From: Winogradskyella psychrotolerans
Lineage (GTDB): Bacteria > Bacteroidota > Bacteroidia > Flavobacteriales > Flavobacteriaceae
Assembly: GCF_018860545.1 (NCBI RefSeq)
Contig: NZ_JAHKPN010000019.1
Location: 1 to 34,207 of the forward strand
Direction of reading: 5' to 3'
DNA: 34,207 bases
A model generated the notes under the pieces. That model searched no databases. It had not been told where the DNA came from and was given only the letters and a program-made list of their open reading frames with translations. The translations under genes and the position numbers were made by a program. This document shows positions 6,921 to 15,369 of this stretch, in pieces (within the stretch, counting starts at the first letter, position 1; each line of letters begins with the position of its first letter).

Positions 6921-8864
6921 ATGAAACTTATTATTAAATGTTTGTGTTTAGTGTTTTTTGCACTAAATTTTTCTTTTTCACAAGATAAGGATGCCGTACT
7001 TCTAAAAGTAAATGGAGAACCAATTATGGCTTCGGAATTTTTAAGAGTCTACAACAAAAATTTAGATTTGGTTCAAGATGAAAGTCAAAAAGATGTAGAC
7101 GGTTATCTAAAATTATTTACAGAATATCAACTTAAATTAAAGGAGGCTAAACGGTTAAAGCTCGATGAAGACAAAACGTACCAACGTGAATTTTCGAGAT
7201 ATAAGAAACAGTTAATTAGCAACTACATATCAGAGAATAAAGTCACTGATGCTTTGGTCGTTGAAGCTTATGAACGTAGTAATATAGATATTAATGCGTC
7301 TCATATTTTAGTGCGTTTAGATGCGTCTGCAAAGGATACATTAAACGCATATAATGAAGTGCTGGCTTTAAGAAAACGCGTATTGGAAGAAGGTTATGAT
7401 AAGGTAAAAGCAGAAATGCATAATGGCAGTACAATCTTTCTTGAAGACCTAGGGTATTTTTCTGCCTTTAAAATGGTATACGCTTTTGAAACTGCCGCTT
7501 ACAATACAACAGAAGGTGAAATATCCATGCCGTTTAGAACTCAGTTTGGGTACCATGTGGTGAAAGTTAATGATAGACGCCCGTCTAGAGGGACAGTAAC
7601 TGTGGCACATATTATGGTGAACTTAAATTCTAAGGATTCACTGGCTAATCCAGAAGGCCGAATCAATGATATCTATAAAAAAGTAATGCAAGGTGAGAGT
7701 TTTGATGCTTTGGCTAAACAATTTTCTGAAGATAAAAGTTCAGCACGAGAAGGTGGTAAAATTGCACCTTTTAAAAGTGGTCAGTTAAGTTCTCCGGAAT
7801 TTGAAGATGTCGCTTTTAATTTAGAAAAGGACGGAGATATAAGCGAACCGTTTAAGACCGCTTATGGTTGGCACATTGTAAAGCGTTTAAACCTTCAGCC
7901 CATTGAGCCTTTAGAGAATGTGAAGAGTGCTTTTGAATCTAAAGTAAAAAGAGACTCCCGATCTCAGTTAATTCAAGAAGCATTAGTTAACAAGCTTAAA
8001 AGTCAGTATGAGGTGACTTATAATGATAAGGCTAAACCCTATTTTACATCAATACTATCTAAGGAATTTTATAATCGTCAGTGGAATTTACCTGCAGATT
8101 TTAAAGCAGATGAAACCCTTTTTACAATAAAGGACACAGCATTTACTTATGAGGATTTTGGAAAACATCTAATGAATGCTCAACGGATTTATGCTCGTAA
8201 TACCATTCCTTTTACCGTTATTATTGATAAAGAATTTGATAGCTTTTTTGAAAAATCTATTCTACAATATAGAGAGGATAATTTAGAAGTAGAAAACCTT
8301 GAATATGCTAACATTTTAAAGGAGTATAGAGATGGGTTATTATTGTTTGACTTAATGGAAAAAGAAGTTTGGAATAAAGCCTCTAAAGATTCAGTAGGTA
8401 TTGAAACGTATTACGATAAAAATAAGGAGAAGTATCAGTGGACAGAAAGAATTGAAGCGGTTATCGCCTCTTCTGCCGATAAGTCTAAAATGAAGAAAAT
8501 CCTTAAAATGATGAAAAAAGGAAAGTCTGAAGATGAGATTAAAGACGAATTAAATACGCAGGACAAGCAAAACGTCATCTTTACTAAAGGCACTTATGCC
8601 ATAGATAATCCTATATTACCTTCAGATTTAGAGGTTAAACAAGGGGTTTCAGATATTTATAAACATCATGAGTCATATCATGTAATTGATGTCCTAGCCG
8701 TTTTACCAGCAGGTCAAAAAACCTTAGAAGAAGCTAAAGGGAACGTGATCAATGATTACCAAGCAGAAATCGAAGCCAATTGGGTTAATGATTTGTATGA
8801 GCGTTTCGATGTAGAAGTTAACCAAGAAACGCTTAAGGCTATTAAAGCTAAAATCGAAAACTAA
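6921..8864 (+). CDS. Peptidylprolyl isomerase, SurA/PpiD-like with two parvulin domains, 647 aa
   Basis: Periplasmic folding factor for outer-membrane proteins. Signal peptide MKLIIKCLCLVFFALNFSFS is followed by an N-terminal chaperone-like region (about 22-115). Two PpiC/parvulin domains follow: the first about 124-218 (INASHILVRL to FGYHVVKV) and the second about 225-335 (VTVAHIMVNL to YGWHIVKRL). The long C-terminal region (about 340-647) includes a third, degenerate PpiC-like segment (GIETYYDKNKEKYQW). It is the first gene of a run of three PPIase-type genes ending with moxR; the gap to the next gene is 12 nt. Confidence 0.9.
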   Translation: MKLIIKCLCLVFFALNFSFSQDKDAVLLKVNGEPIMASEFLRVYNKNLDLVQDESQKDVDGYLKLFTEYQLKLKEAKRLKLDEDKTYQREFSRYKKQLISNYISENKVTDALVVEAYERSNIDINASHILVRLDASAKDTLNAYNEVLALRKRVLEEGYDKVKAEMHNGSTIFLEDLGYFSAFKMVYAFETAAYNTTEGEISMPFRTQFGYHVVKVNDRRPSRGTVTVAHIMVNLNSKDSLANPEGRINDIYKKVMQGESFDALAKQFSEDKSSAREGGKIAPFKSGQLSSPEFEDVAFNLEKDGDISEPFKTAYGWHIVKRLNLQPIEPLENVKSAFESKVKRDSRSQLIQEALVNKLKSQYEVTYNDKAKPYFTSILSKEFYNRQWNLPADFKADETLFTIKDTAFTYEDFGKHLMNAQRIYARNTIPFTVIIDKEFDSFFEKSILQYREDNLEVENLEYANILKEYRDGLLLFDLMEKEVWNKASKDSVGIETYYDKNKEKYQWTERIEAVIASSADKSKMKKILKMMKKGKSEDEIKDELNTQDKQNVIFTKGTYAIDNPILPSDLEVKQGVSDIYKHHESYHVIDVLAVLPAGQKTLEEAKGNVINDYQAEIEANWVNDLYERFDVEVNQETLKAIKAKIEN

Positions 8865-8876
8865 TTCACGTATTTT

Positions 8877-9728
8877 TTGAAACACTTTTTATACATATTT
8901 AGTATTTGTTTACTTGCTACAAGTTGTGATTATTTTAAAACTTCAGAGGATCAAAAACCAGTAGCCAGAGTTAATGAGAGTTTTCTTTATGAGGATGACA
9001 TTAAAGATGTTGTTCCAAAGGGCACGTCTAAAGAAGATAGTACGTTAATGGTAAATGCCTATATTAATCGTTGGGCAAGACGCTTACTCCTAATGGATGG
9101 TGCTTTAGTGAATCTTTCTGAAGAGAAGCAAAATGAATTTTCTAAATTAGTAGAGCAGTATAAAAATGATTTATATACTAAAGCTTACTTAGAAGGCTTA
9201 GTGAAAAAAAATATTGACTCTGTTGTAAAACGTGAAAGCGCGGAGTTGTTTTACGAGAATAATAAAGAGTCTTTTAAATTAAATGATGATTTAATTCAAT
9301 TTAGATATATCAGTTTACCATTAAATCCCGTTAACTTAGATACTATAAAGAACCGTTTCCAACGGTTTGAGTCTAAAGATAAAATGTATTTAGATTCCAT
9401 TTCTGTTCAGTTTAGGTCGTATTCTTTAAATGATTCACTTTGGTTAAAGTTGAGTCGTGTAGAAGAAAAAATTCCTATCATTAATAACACGAACAAAAAT
9501 GAACTGTTAAAAAAAACTAATTTCTTACAACTCAAAGATTCATTAAACCTATATTTGATGTTGGTAAACGACGTCCGACTTCAAAATGACTATGCGCCTT
9601 TGGATTATGTGAAATCGTCTATTAAAAAAATTGTTATAAACAAGAGAAAATTAGAGCTCATTAAGCAACTCGAAAATGATATTACAAACGATGCTATTAA
9701 ACAAAATAAATTCCAAACTTACAATTAA
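8877..9728 (+). CDS. SurA-N-like lipoprotein of the PPIase operon, 283 aa
   Basis: Lipoprotein with signal MKHFLYIFSICLLATSC (Cys17). The N-terminal half resembles the SurA/PpiD chaperone module (PVARVNESFLYEDDIKDVVP, then helices with YINRWARRLLLMDGAL), and a segment AELFYENNKESFKLNDD matches the usual linker into a parvulin domain. However, no clear parvulin catalytic core (HIL...GYHI) is seen, so it may be a chaperone without isomerase activity. The start is a TTG at 8877, the only codon that keeps the full signal peptide. Its 3' end overlaps the next gene by 38 nt, indicating tight translational linkage. Confidence 0.8.
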   Translation: MKHFLYIFSICLLATSCDYFKTSEDQKPVARVNESFLYEDDIKDVVPKGTSKEDSTLMVNAYINRWARRLLLMDGALVNLSEEKQNEFSKLVEQYKNDLYTKAYLEGLVKKNIDSVVKRESAELFYENNKESFKLNDDLIQFRYISLPLNPVNLDTIKNRFQRFESKDKMYLDSISVQFRSYSLNDSLWLKLSRVEEKIPIINNTNKNELLKKTNFLQLKDSLNLYLMLVNDVRLQNDYAPLDYVKSSIKKIVINKRKLELIKQLENDITNDAIKQNKFQTYN

Positions 9729-11130
9729 AGCAGCCCTTTTGGTTGGCTTTATGTCATTTAACTTTAGTAATGCTCAAGAAATTATTGAGGACGAGTTACC
9801 AGCCGTTGTAAAAACTAAAGATACCGTTGTAAATACATCGAGAATTAAAGCCGATGGTGTTGCCGCTGTAGTCGGTGACTTTATAATTCTTGAGTCGGAT
9901 TTAGATCGAGAAATAGCGCAACTAGAAGCGCAAGGGGCCGATTTAAAAGGTATTACTCGTTGTGAACTTTTTGGAAGTTTACTAGAAAGTAAATTGTACG
10001 CGCACCAAGCTATTCAAGATAGTGTTATTGTAAACGAATTATATATTAAGTCGCGAACAGAACAGCAAATACAAGGAATTTTAGCGCAAACGAAAGGGGA
10101 TATGCAAGGCTTATTAGATTTCTATAAAAAAGATTCTGAGCAAGCCTTACGTGATGAAATGGACGAGATTAATAAAAATGGCTATCTCGCACAAGAAATG
10201 CGAACTAAAGTGACTGGTGATATTGAAGTGACACCAGAAGAGGTGCGTACGTTCTTTAATGACATTCCAAAAGATGAACGTCCAATATTTGGAACAGAAC
10301 TTAAGTTAGCTCAAATTGTAATTATTCCAGAAGTAACGGAAGAATCAAAACAAGCGGTTATAGATAAGCTAAAAGGATTTAAAAAAGACATTGAAGAAAA
10401 TGGATCTAGCTTTACAACCAAAGTGTTATTCTATACAGAAGATACAGCATCTAAATCAACAGGTGGAAAATATACGTTAAATAGAAATCAACCAAGAATG
10501 GTAAAAGAGTTTAGAGATGTTGCCTTTTCAATGCAAGAAGGTGAGATTTCAGAACCATTTGAAACTGACTTCGGATACCATATCATTTATTTAGAAAAAA
10601 TTAGAGGTCAAGAATATGATGTAAGACATATTTTAATTCGTCCTGAATTAACTCAAGAAGCCATTCAAGAAGCGAAAGATCAAATTGATGAAGTTAGAAC
10701 TAAAATTGTCGATGGTACTTTAACTTTCGCTGAAGCAGCAAGAGAGTTTAGTGATGAAAAAGAAACGAAATATGAAGGTGGTCAAATGACGAACCCAGTA
10801 ACACAAGATTTTAATTTTGAATTAACAAGAATGGAGCCTGAATTATATGCTCAAATTCAAAACTTAAAAGACGGAGAAGTTAGTGAAGTCTTACAAGATG
10901 AAGATCGCGTTAATAGAATAAAGTTTAAGATTTTAACCGTTACAGATCGTATAGATGATCACGAAGCAGATTTTGCAAAAGATTATCTAAAGATTAAAGA
11001 ATTAGCATTACAAGACAAGCAGGTTGATGCTATTGCTAAATGGCAAAAAAAGACCATTGCTGATACTTACATTAAGGTGAATGGAGTATATAAAGATTGT
11101 GATTTTCAAAGTAACTGGTTAAAAAAATAA
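9691..11130 (+). CDS. Peptidylprolyl isomerase, SurA-like, two parvulin domains, 479 aa
   Basis: Closest of the three to canonical SurA. It has a signal sequence ending FNFSNAQ, then a SurA N-terminal chaperone segment (DGVAAVVGDFIILESDLDREIAQL, with the SurA-like CELFGSLLESKLYAHQAI). Two parvulin domains follow (LKLAQIVIIPEV to FGYHIIYLEKIRG, and YDVRHILIRPEL to the segment before VTDRIDDH). The ATG at 9691 gives a normal-length signal peptide; an ATG at 9676 in the same frame is an alternative. Either start lies inside the upstream gene. In the cell it should escort outer-membrane proteins through the periplasm. moxR follows after 6 nt. Confidence 0.9.
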   Translation: MLLNKINSKLTIKAALLVGFMSFNFSNAQEIIEDELPAVVKTKDTVVNTSRIKADGVAAVVGDFIILESDLDREIAQLEAQGADLKGITRCELFGSLLESKLYAHQAIQDSVIVNELYIKSRTEQQIQGILAQTKGDMQGLLDFYKKDSEQALRDEMDEINKNGYLAQEMRTKVTGDIEVTPEEVRTFFNDIPKDERPIFGTELKLAQIVIIPEVTEESKQAVIDKLKGFKKDIEENGSSFTTKVLFYTEDTASKSTGGKYTLNRNQPRMVKEFRDVAFSMQEGEISEPFETDFGYHIIYLEKIRGQEYDVRHILIRPELTQEAIQEAKDQIDEVRTKIVDGTLTFAEAAREFSDEKETKYEGGQMTNPVTQDFNFELTRMEPELYAQIQNLKDGEVSEVLQDEDRVNRIKFKILTVTDRIDDHEADFAKDYLKIKELALQDKQVDAIAKWQKKTIADTYIKVNGVYKDCDFQSNWLKK

Positions 11131-11136
11131 TAGTAT

Positions 11137-12090
11137 ATGTCTGATGTTGCCATAATTGAAAATTTTGTAAAAAAATATGCGGCACTAAAACAAGAAGTGG
11201 CTAAGGTTATTATTGGTCAAGATGAAGTAGTAGATCAAATTCTTATTTCAATCTTTTCTGGTGGTCACTCACTTTTAATTGGAGTTCCTGGCTTGGCAAA
11301 AACTTTAATGGTTAATACCATTGCTCAAGCTTTAGGATTAAACTTTAAACGTATTCAATTTACTCCAGATTTAATGCCAAGTGATATTCTTGGAAGTGAA
11401 ATTTTGGATGAAAACAGACAGTTTAAATTTATAAAAGGCCCTATCTTTTCTAATATTATTTTGGCAGATGAGATTAATAGAACTCCGCCAAAAACACAAG
11501 CAGCTTTACTCGAAGCCATGCAAGAACGTTCGGTGACCGTAGCTGGTCATCAATATAAGTTGGATTTACCTTATTTTGTATTGGCGACTCAAAATCCAAT
11601 TGAGCAAGAAGGAACTTATCCATTGCCAGAAGCGCAGTTAGACCGATTCATGTTTGCTATTAATTTAGAATATCCCTCTTTTCAAGAAGAAGTAGATGTT
11701 GTAAAAGCAACCACAACAGATGTTAAAATGACGGTCAACTTGTTGTTTACAGCACAAGAAATCATAGATTTTCAGAATGTTATTCGTCGTATTCCTGTGG
11801 CAGATAATGTTATTGAATATGCCGTGACATTAGTAGGTAAAACCAGACCTAAAGAAAATTCTGCCGCAGATATTGTAAAAGAATTTGTGGATTGGGGAGC
11901 AGGACCGAGAGCGTCTCAAAATTTAATCTTAGCGGCTAAAACACATGCCGCTATAAATGGTAAGTTTTCTCCAGATATAGAAAACATTCAAGCGGTTGCA
12001 ACAGGAATTCTAAGACACCGAATTATTAAAAACTACAAAGCGGAAGCAGAGGGTGTGACAGACGAAAAGATTATTCAAAGTTTATTCTAA
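11137..12090 (+). CDS. MoxR-family AAA+ ATPase, 317 aa
   Basis: Cytosolic AAA+ ATPase of the MoxR class, thought to act as a chaperone-like activator, often with von Willebrand-domain partners. Visible motifs are Walker A GVPGLAKT (49-56), Walker B IILADEINR (Asp111-Glu112), the PPKTQAALLEAMQER segment typical of MoxR, sensor-1 LATQNPIEQEGTYPLPEAQLDRF, and a C-terminal lid domain (GPRASQNLILAAKTHA). Length is normal. It is the last gene of the PPIase operon; the vWA partner genes often found next to moxR are absent here. Confidence 0.93.
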   Translation: MSDVAIIENFVKKYAALKQEVAKVIIGQDEVVDQILISIFSGGHSLLIGVPGLAKTLMVNTIAQALGLNFKRIQFTPDLMPSDILGSEILDENRQFKFIKGPIFSNIILADEINRTPPKTQAALLEAMQERSVTVAGHQYKLDLPYFVLATQNPIEQEGTYPLPEAQLDRFMFAINLEYPSFQEEVDVVKATTTDVKMTVNLLFTAQEIIDFQNVIRRIPVADNVIEYAVTLVGKTRPKENSAADIVKEFVDWGAGPRASQNLILAAKTHAAINGKFSPDIENIQAVATGILRHRIIKNYKAEAEGVTDEKIIQSLF

Positions 12091-12123
12091 TCGTATTTTT
12101 TCAATTTTATGACACATTTTTGC

Positions 12124-12168
12124 CTTGAGGTGATACTTTAAGGTGGTTTTAAGTATCAAAAATTCAAG
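12124..12168 (+). other. Imperfect hairpin downstream of moxR
   Basis: Nested dyads CTTGA (12124-12128) / TCAAG (12164-12168) and TGATACTT (12131-12138) / AAGTATCA (12151-12158). There is no T-run, so it is not a classical terminator; it may stabilise the moxR message or be regulatory for acnB. The rest of 12091-12270 shows nothing I can name. Confidence 0.4.
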
Positions 12169-12270
12169 ATTTAAGAGCCTATTCTTATCGTAATATCGAT
12201 ACAAAAGTTCAATCATATTAAAATTTTATATCACTATCTTAAAATAGTATGATAATAATGTTTTAGGCTA

Positions 12271-12299
12271 TTGTATTTATAAATCTTTATATTAATTTG
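12271..12299 (+). promoter_or_regulatory. Probable promoter of acnB
   Basis: TTG (12271-12273), 18-nt spacer, TTAATTTG (12292-12299), seven of eight positions of the -7 consensus TAnnTTTG. It implies a leader of about 70 nt before the ATG at 12377. Confidence 0.45.
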
Positions 12300-12376
12300 C
12301 ATGACTTTTAAATTTATAAATAAGACCGTATTTTTTCATCGTTTAGATTAAAAAATAGTAACTAAAGATTTCTTAC

Positions 12377-15151
12377 ATGAGTATTTATCAAAATTACCTA
12401 AAGCAGATAGAAGAACGCAAAGATCAAGGACTTCATCCGCAGCCAATAGATGGTGCTGAATTATTAAGTAAAATCATTGAGCAAATTAAAGATGTAGATA
12501 ATGAGTATAGAGAAGATTCTCTTAACTTTTTTATTTATAATGTGTTACCAGGTACAACGAGTGCTGCAGGTGTAAAGGCTAAATTTTTAAAAGAAATTAT
12601 TTTAGGAGAAGCCATCGTTGAAGAAATTACGCCAGCATTTGCTTTAGAACAATTATCTCACATGAAAGGTGGACCTTCAGTCAAAGTTTTATTAGACTTA
12701 GCGTTAGGTGAAGACATTGCGATAGCAGAAGACGCTGCTAAAGTCTTAAAAACCCAAGTGTTTTTATATGAAGCAGATACAGAGCGTTTAGAAAATGCTT
12801 TTAAATCGGGCCATACAATCGCTAAGGATATTATTGAGAGCTATGCCCAAGCAGAATTCTTTACCAAGTTACCAGAAATTGATGAAGAGATTGAGGTCGT
12901 AACATACATCGCAGGTGTAGGTGATATATCTACGGATTTATTATCTCCTGGTGGTGATGCGCATTCAAGATCAGACCGTGAGTTACACGGGCAATGTATG
13001 TTTGAGCATAATAAAGACATGCAAAATGAATTATTAGCATTAAAAGAAGCACATCCAGATAAACGTGTGATGCTTATTGCAGAAAAAGGCACCATGGGAG
13101 TAGGGTCTTCTAGAATGTCTGGTGTAAATAACGTAGCGTTATGGACAGGTATTTCTTCTAGCCCATACGTACCATTTATAAACATTGCGCCAGTAATTGC
13201 TGGGACAAATGGAATAGCACCAATTTTCTTAACAACAGTTGGTGTTACAGGAGGTATTGGTTTAGATCTTAAAAACTGGGTACAGCAAAAGGATGAGAAT
13301 GGTAATACTATTGTTGATGAAGATGGTGAGCCAATTTTAAAAGAAGTCTATTCTGTAGCTACAGGAATGGTATTAACGATAAATACAAAAGAGAAAAAAT
13401 TATATAACGGCGACCAAGAACTTAAAGATATTTCTGCGGCATTTACACCACAGAAAATGGAGTTTATGAAAGCAGGTGGGTCTTACGCTGTTGTTTTTGG
13501 TAAAAAATTACAAACATTTGCTTGTAATGTATTAGGTATCGATGTGCCTCAGGTATATGCACCTTCTAAAGAAGTGTCTATTGAAGGCCAAGGCTTAACA
13601 GCAGTAGAAAAAATATTTAATAAAAATGCAGTAGGGACGTCAGGTGCTACACTACATGCAGGTTCTTATGTGCGTGCAGAAGTAAACATTGTAGGATCTC
13701 AAGATACAACGGGGTTAATGACCTCTCAAGAATTAGAGAATATGGCTGCAACGGTAATTTCTCCTATCGTGGATGGAGCCTACCAATCGGGTTGTCATAC
13801 CGCTTCAGTTTGGGATGATAAGTCTAAAGCCAACATTCCAAGATTAATGCGTTTTATGAACGATTTTGGTTTAATAACGGGGCGTGATCCAAAAGGGAAA
13901 TATTTTCCAATGACCGATGTAATTCACAAAGTATTAAACGATATTACAGTTGGTGATTGGGACATTATTATTGGAGGAGATTCTCATACACGTATGTCTA
14001 AAGGTGTGGCGTTTGGAGCGGATTCTGGTACAGTGGCACTAGCTTTAGCTACAGGTGAAGCGTCTATGCCAATTCCTGAGTCTGTAAAAGTAACCTTTAA
14101 AGGACAGATGAAATCTTATATGGATTTCCGTGATGTGGTACATGCTACACAACAACAAATGTTGAAGCAATTTGGAGGTGAAAATGTATTCCAAGGTCGT
14201 GTGATTGAAGTTCATATCGGAACATTAACTGCCGATGAAGCTTTTACATTTACAGATTGGACTGCAGAAATGAAAGCGAAGGCTTCTATCTGTATTTCTG
14301 AAGATGAAACATTGATTGAATCTTTAGAGATTGCTAAAGGCCGTATCCAAATCATGATTGATAAAGGCATGGATAATGCAAAACAAGTTCTTAAAGGTCT
14401 TGTTGAAAAAGCGGAAACTAGAATTACAGAACTGAAAACAGGTATTAAGCCATCTTTAAGACCAGATGCCAATGCTAAATATCATGCGGAAGTTGTTATC
14501 GATTTAGATGAAATAGCTGAACCAATGATAGCAGATCCAGATGTAAATAATGAAGATGTTTCTAAACGTTATACGCATGATAACATTAGACCATTATCAT
14601 ACTACGGTGGAATTAAGAAAGTAGATTTAGGTTTCGTAGGCTCGTGTATGGTGCATAAAGGAGATATGAAAATATTAGCTCAAATGTTGAAAAATGTTGA
14701 GGCTCAACAAGGGAAAGTGGAGTTCAAAGCACCTCTAGTTGTTGCACCTCCAACATATAATATTGTAGATGAGTTAAAGGCAGAAGGAGACTGGGAAGTA
14801 TTACAGAAATACTCAGGTTTTGAGTTTGACGATAATGCACCAAAAGGATTAGCACGTACTAAATATGAAAACATGTTGTACTTAGAACGTCCTGGATGTA
14901 ACCTTTGTATGGGTAACCAAGAAAAAGCAGAACCAGGTGATACAGTTATGGCAACATCTACACGTTTATTCCAAGGTAGAGTTGTAAAAGATACTGGTGA
15001 GAAAAAAGGAGAATCCTTATTATCATCTACTCCAGTTGTCGTTTTATCTACAATATTAGGTAGAACACCAACTTTAGCGGAATATGAAGCTGCTGTTGAT
15101 GGTATTGTTTTAACGAAGTTTAAGCCTTCTGCAAAACAGTTAGTGAGATAA
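12377..15151 (+). CDS. acnB: Bifunctional aconitate hydratase 2 / 2-methylisocitrate dehydratase, 924 aa
   Basis: [4Fe-4S] enzyme of the TCA cycle (citrate to isocitrate) that can also act on 2-methylcitrate intermediates. The domain order is that of AcnB: N-terminal HEAT-like domain (about 1-160, LNFFIYNVLPGTTSAAGVKA), then the swivel domain with HSRSDRELHGQCMF, then the catalytic core with GGDSHTRMSKGVAFGADSGTVALALATGE. Cluster-binding cysteines lie at GSCMVHKGD and PGCNLCMGNQE. Length agrees with the family (about 860-930). It is followed by a strong hairpin terminator and by a second, unrelated aconitase on the same strand. Confidence 0.96.
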   Translation: MSIYQNYLKQIEERKDQGLHPQPIDGAELLSKIIEQIKDVDNEYREDSLNFFIYNVLPGTTSAAGVKAKFLKEIILGEAIVEEITPAFALEQLSHMKGGPSVKVLLDLALGEDIAIAEDAAKVLKTQVFLYEADTERLENAFKSGHTIAKDIIESYAQAEFFTKLPEIDEEIEVVTYIAGVGDISTDLLSPGGDAHSRSDRELHGQCMFEHNKDMQNELLALKEAHPDKRVMLIAEKGTMGVGSSRMSGVNNVALWTGISSSPYVPFINIAPVIAGTNGIAPIFLTTVGVTGGIGLDLKNWVQQKDENGNTIVDEDGEPILKEVYSVATGMVLTINTKEKKLYNGDQELKDISAAFTPQKMEFMKAGGSYAVVFGKKLQTFACNVLGIDVPQVYAPSKEVSIEGQGLTAVEKIFNKNAVGTSGATLHAGSYVRAEVNIVGSQDTTGLMTSQELENMAATVISPIVDGAYQSGCHTASVWDDKSKANIPRLMRFMNDFGLITGRDPKGKYFPMTDVIHKVLNDITVGDWDIIIGGDSHTRMSKGVAFGADSGTVALALATGEASMPIPESVKVTFKGQMKSYMDFRDVVHATQQQMLKQFGGENVFQGRVIEVHIGTLTADEAFTFTDWTAEMKAKASICISEDETLIESLEIAKGRIQIMIDKGMDNAKQVLKGLVEKAETRITELKTGIKPSLRPDANAKYHAEVVIDLDEIAEPMIADPDVNNEDVSKRYTHDNIRPLSYYGGIKKVDLGFVGSCMVHKGDMKILAQMLKNVEAQQGKVEFKAPLVVAPPTYNIVDELKAEGDWEVLQKYSGFEFDDNAPKGLARTKYENMLYLERPGCNLCMGNQEKAEPGDTVMATSTRLFQGRVVKDTGEKKGESLLSSTPVVVLSTILGRTPTLAEYEAAVDGIVLTKFKPSAKQLVR

Positions 15152-15175
15152 TTGATAGTATAGTTTATATAAATT

Positions 15176-15206
15176 AAAGCCTGAATCTTAGATTCAGGCT
15201 TTTTTT
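15176..15206 (+). terminator. Rho-independent terminator after acnB
   Basis: Perfect 12-bp stem AAAGCCTGAATC / GATTCAGGCTTT (15176-15187, 15191-15202) with loop TTA, running into a T tract to 15206, 25 nt after the acnB stop. Confidence 0.9.
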
Positions 15207-15303
15207 ATTATTAAAAATAATCTGTATTCCTAGAATGCGATATTTTCGATCTGTTGTCATTATGGTATAGAAAATACTTATTCCACTAACACTATTTATA
15301 TGT

Positions 15304-15335
15304 GTTGAACGCTTTTAAAGTCATGTTGCATTTTG
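15304..15335 (+). promoter_or_regulatory. Possible promoter of the second aconitase
   Basis: GTTG (15304-15307), 20-nt spacer, GCATTTTG (15328-15335), which keeps the TTTG of the -7 consensus but not the TA. It would give a start of transcription near 15342 and a leader of about 28 nt. Confidence 0.35.
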
Positions 15336-15369
15336 TATATTAGTGGAATTAATTAAAAAAGGATATACT

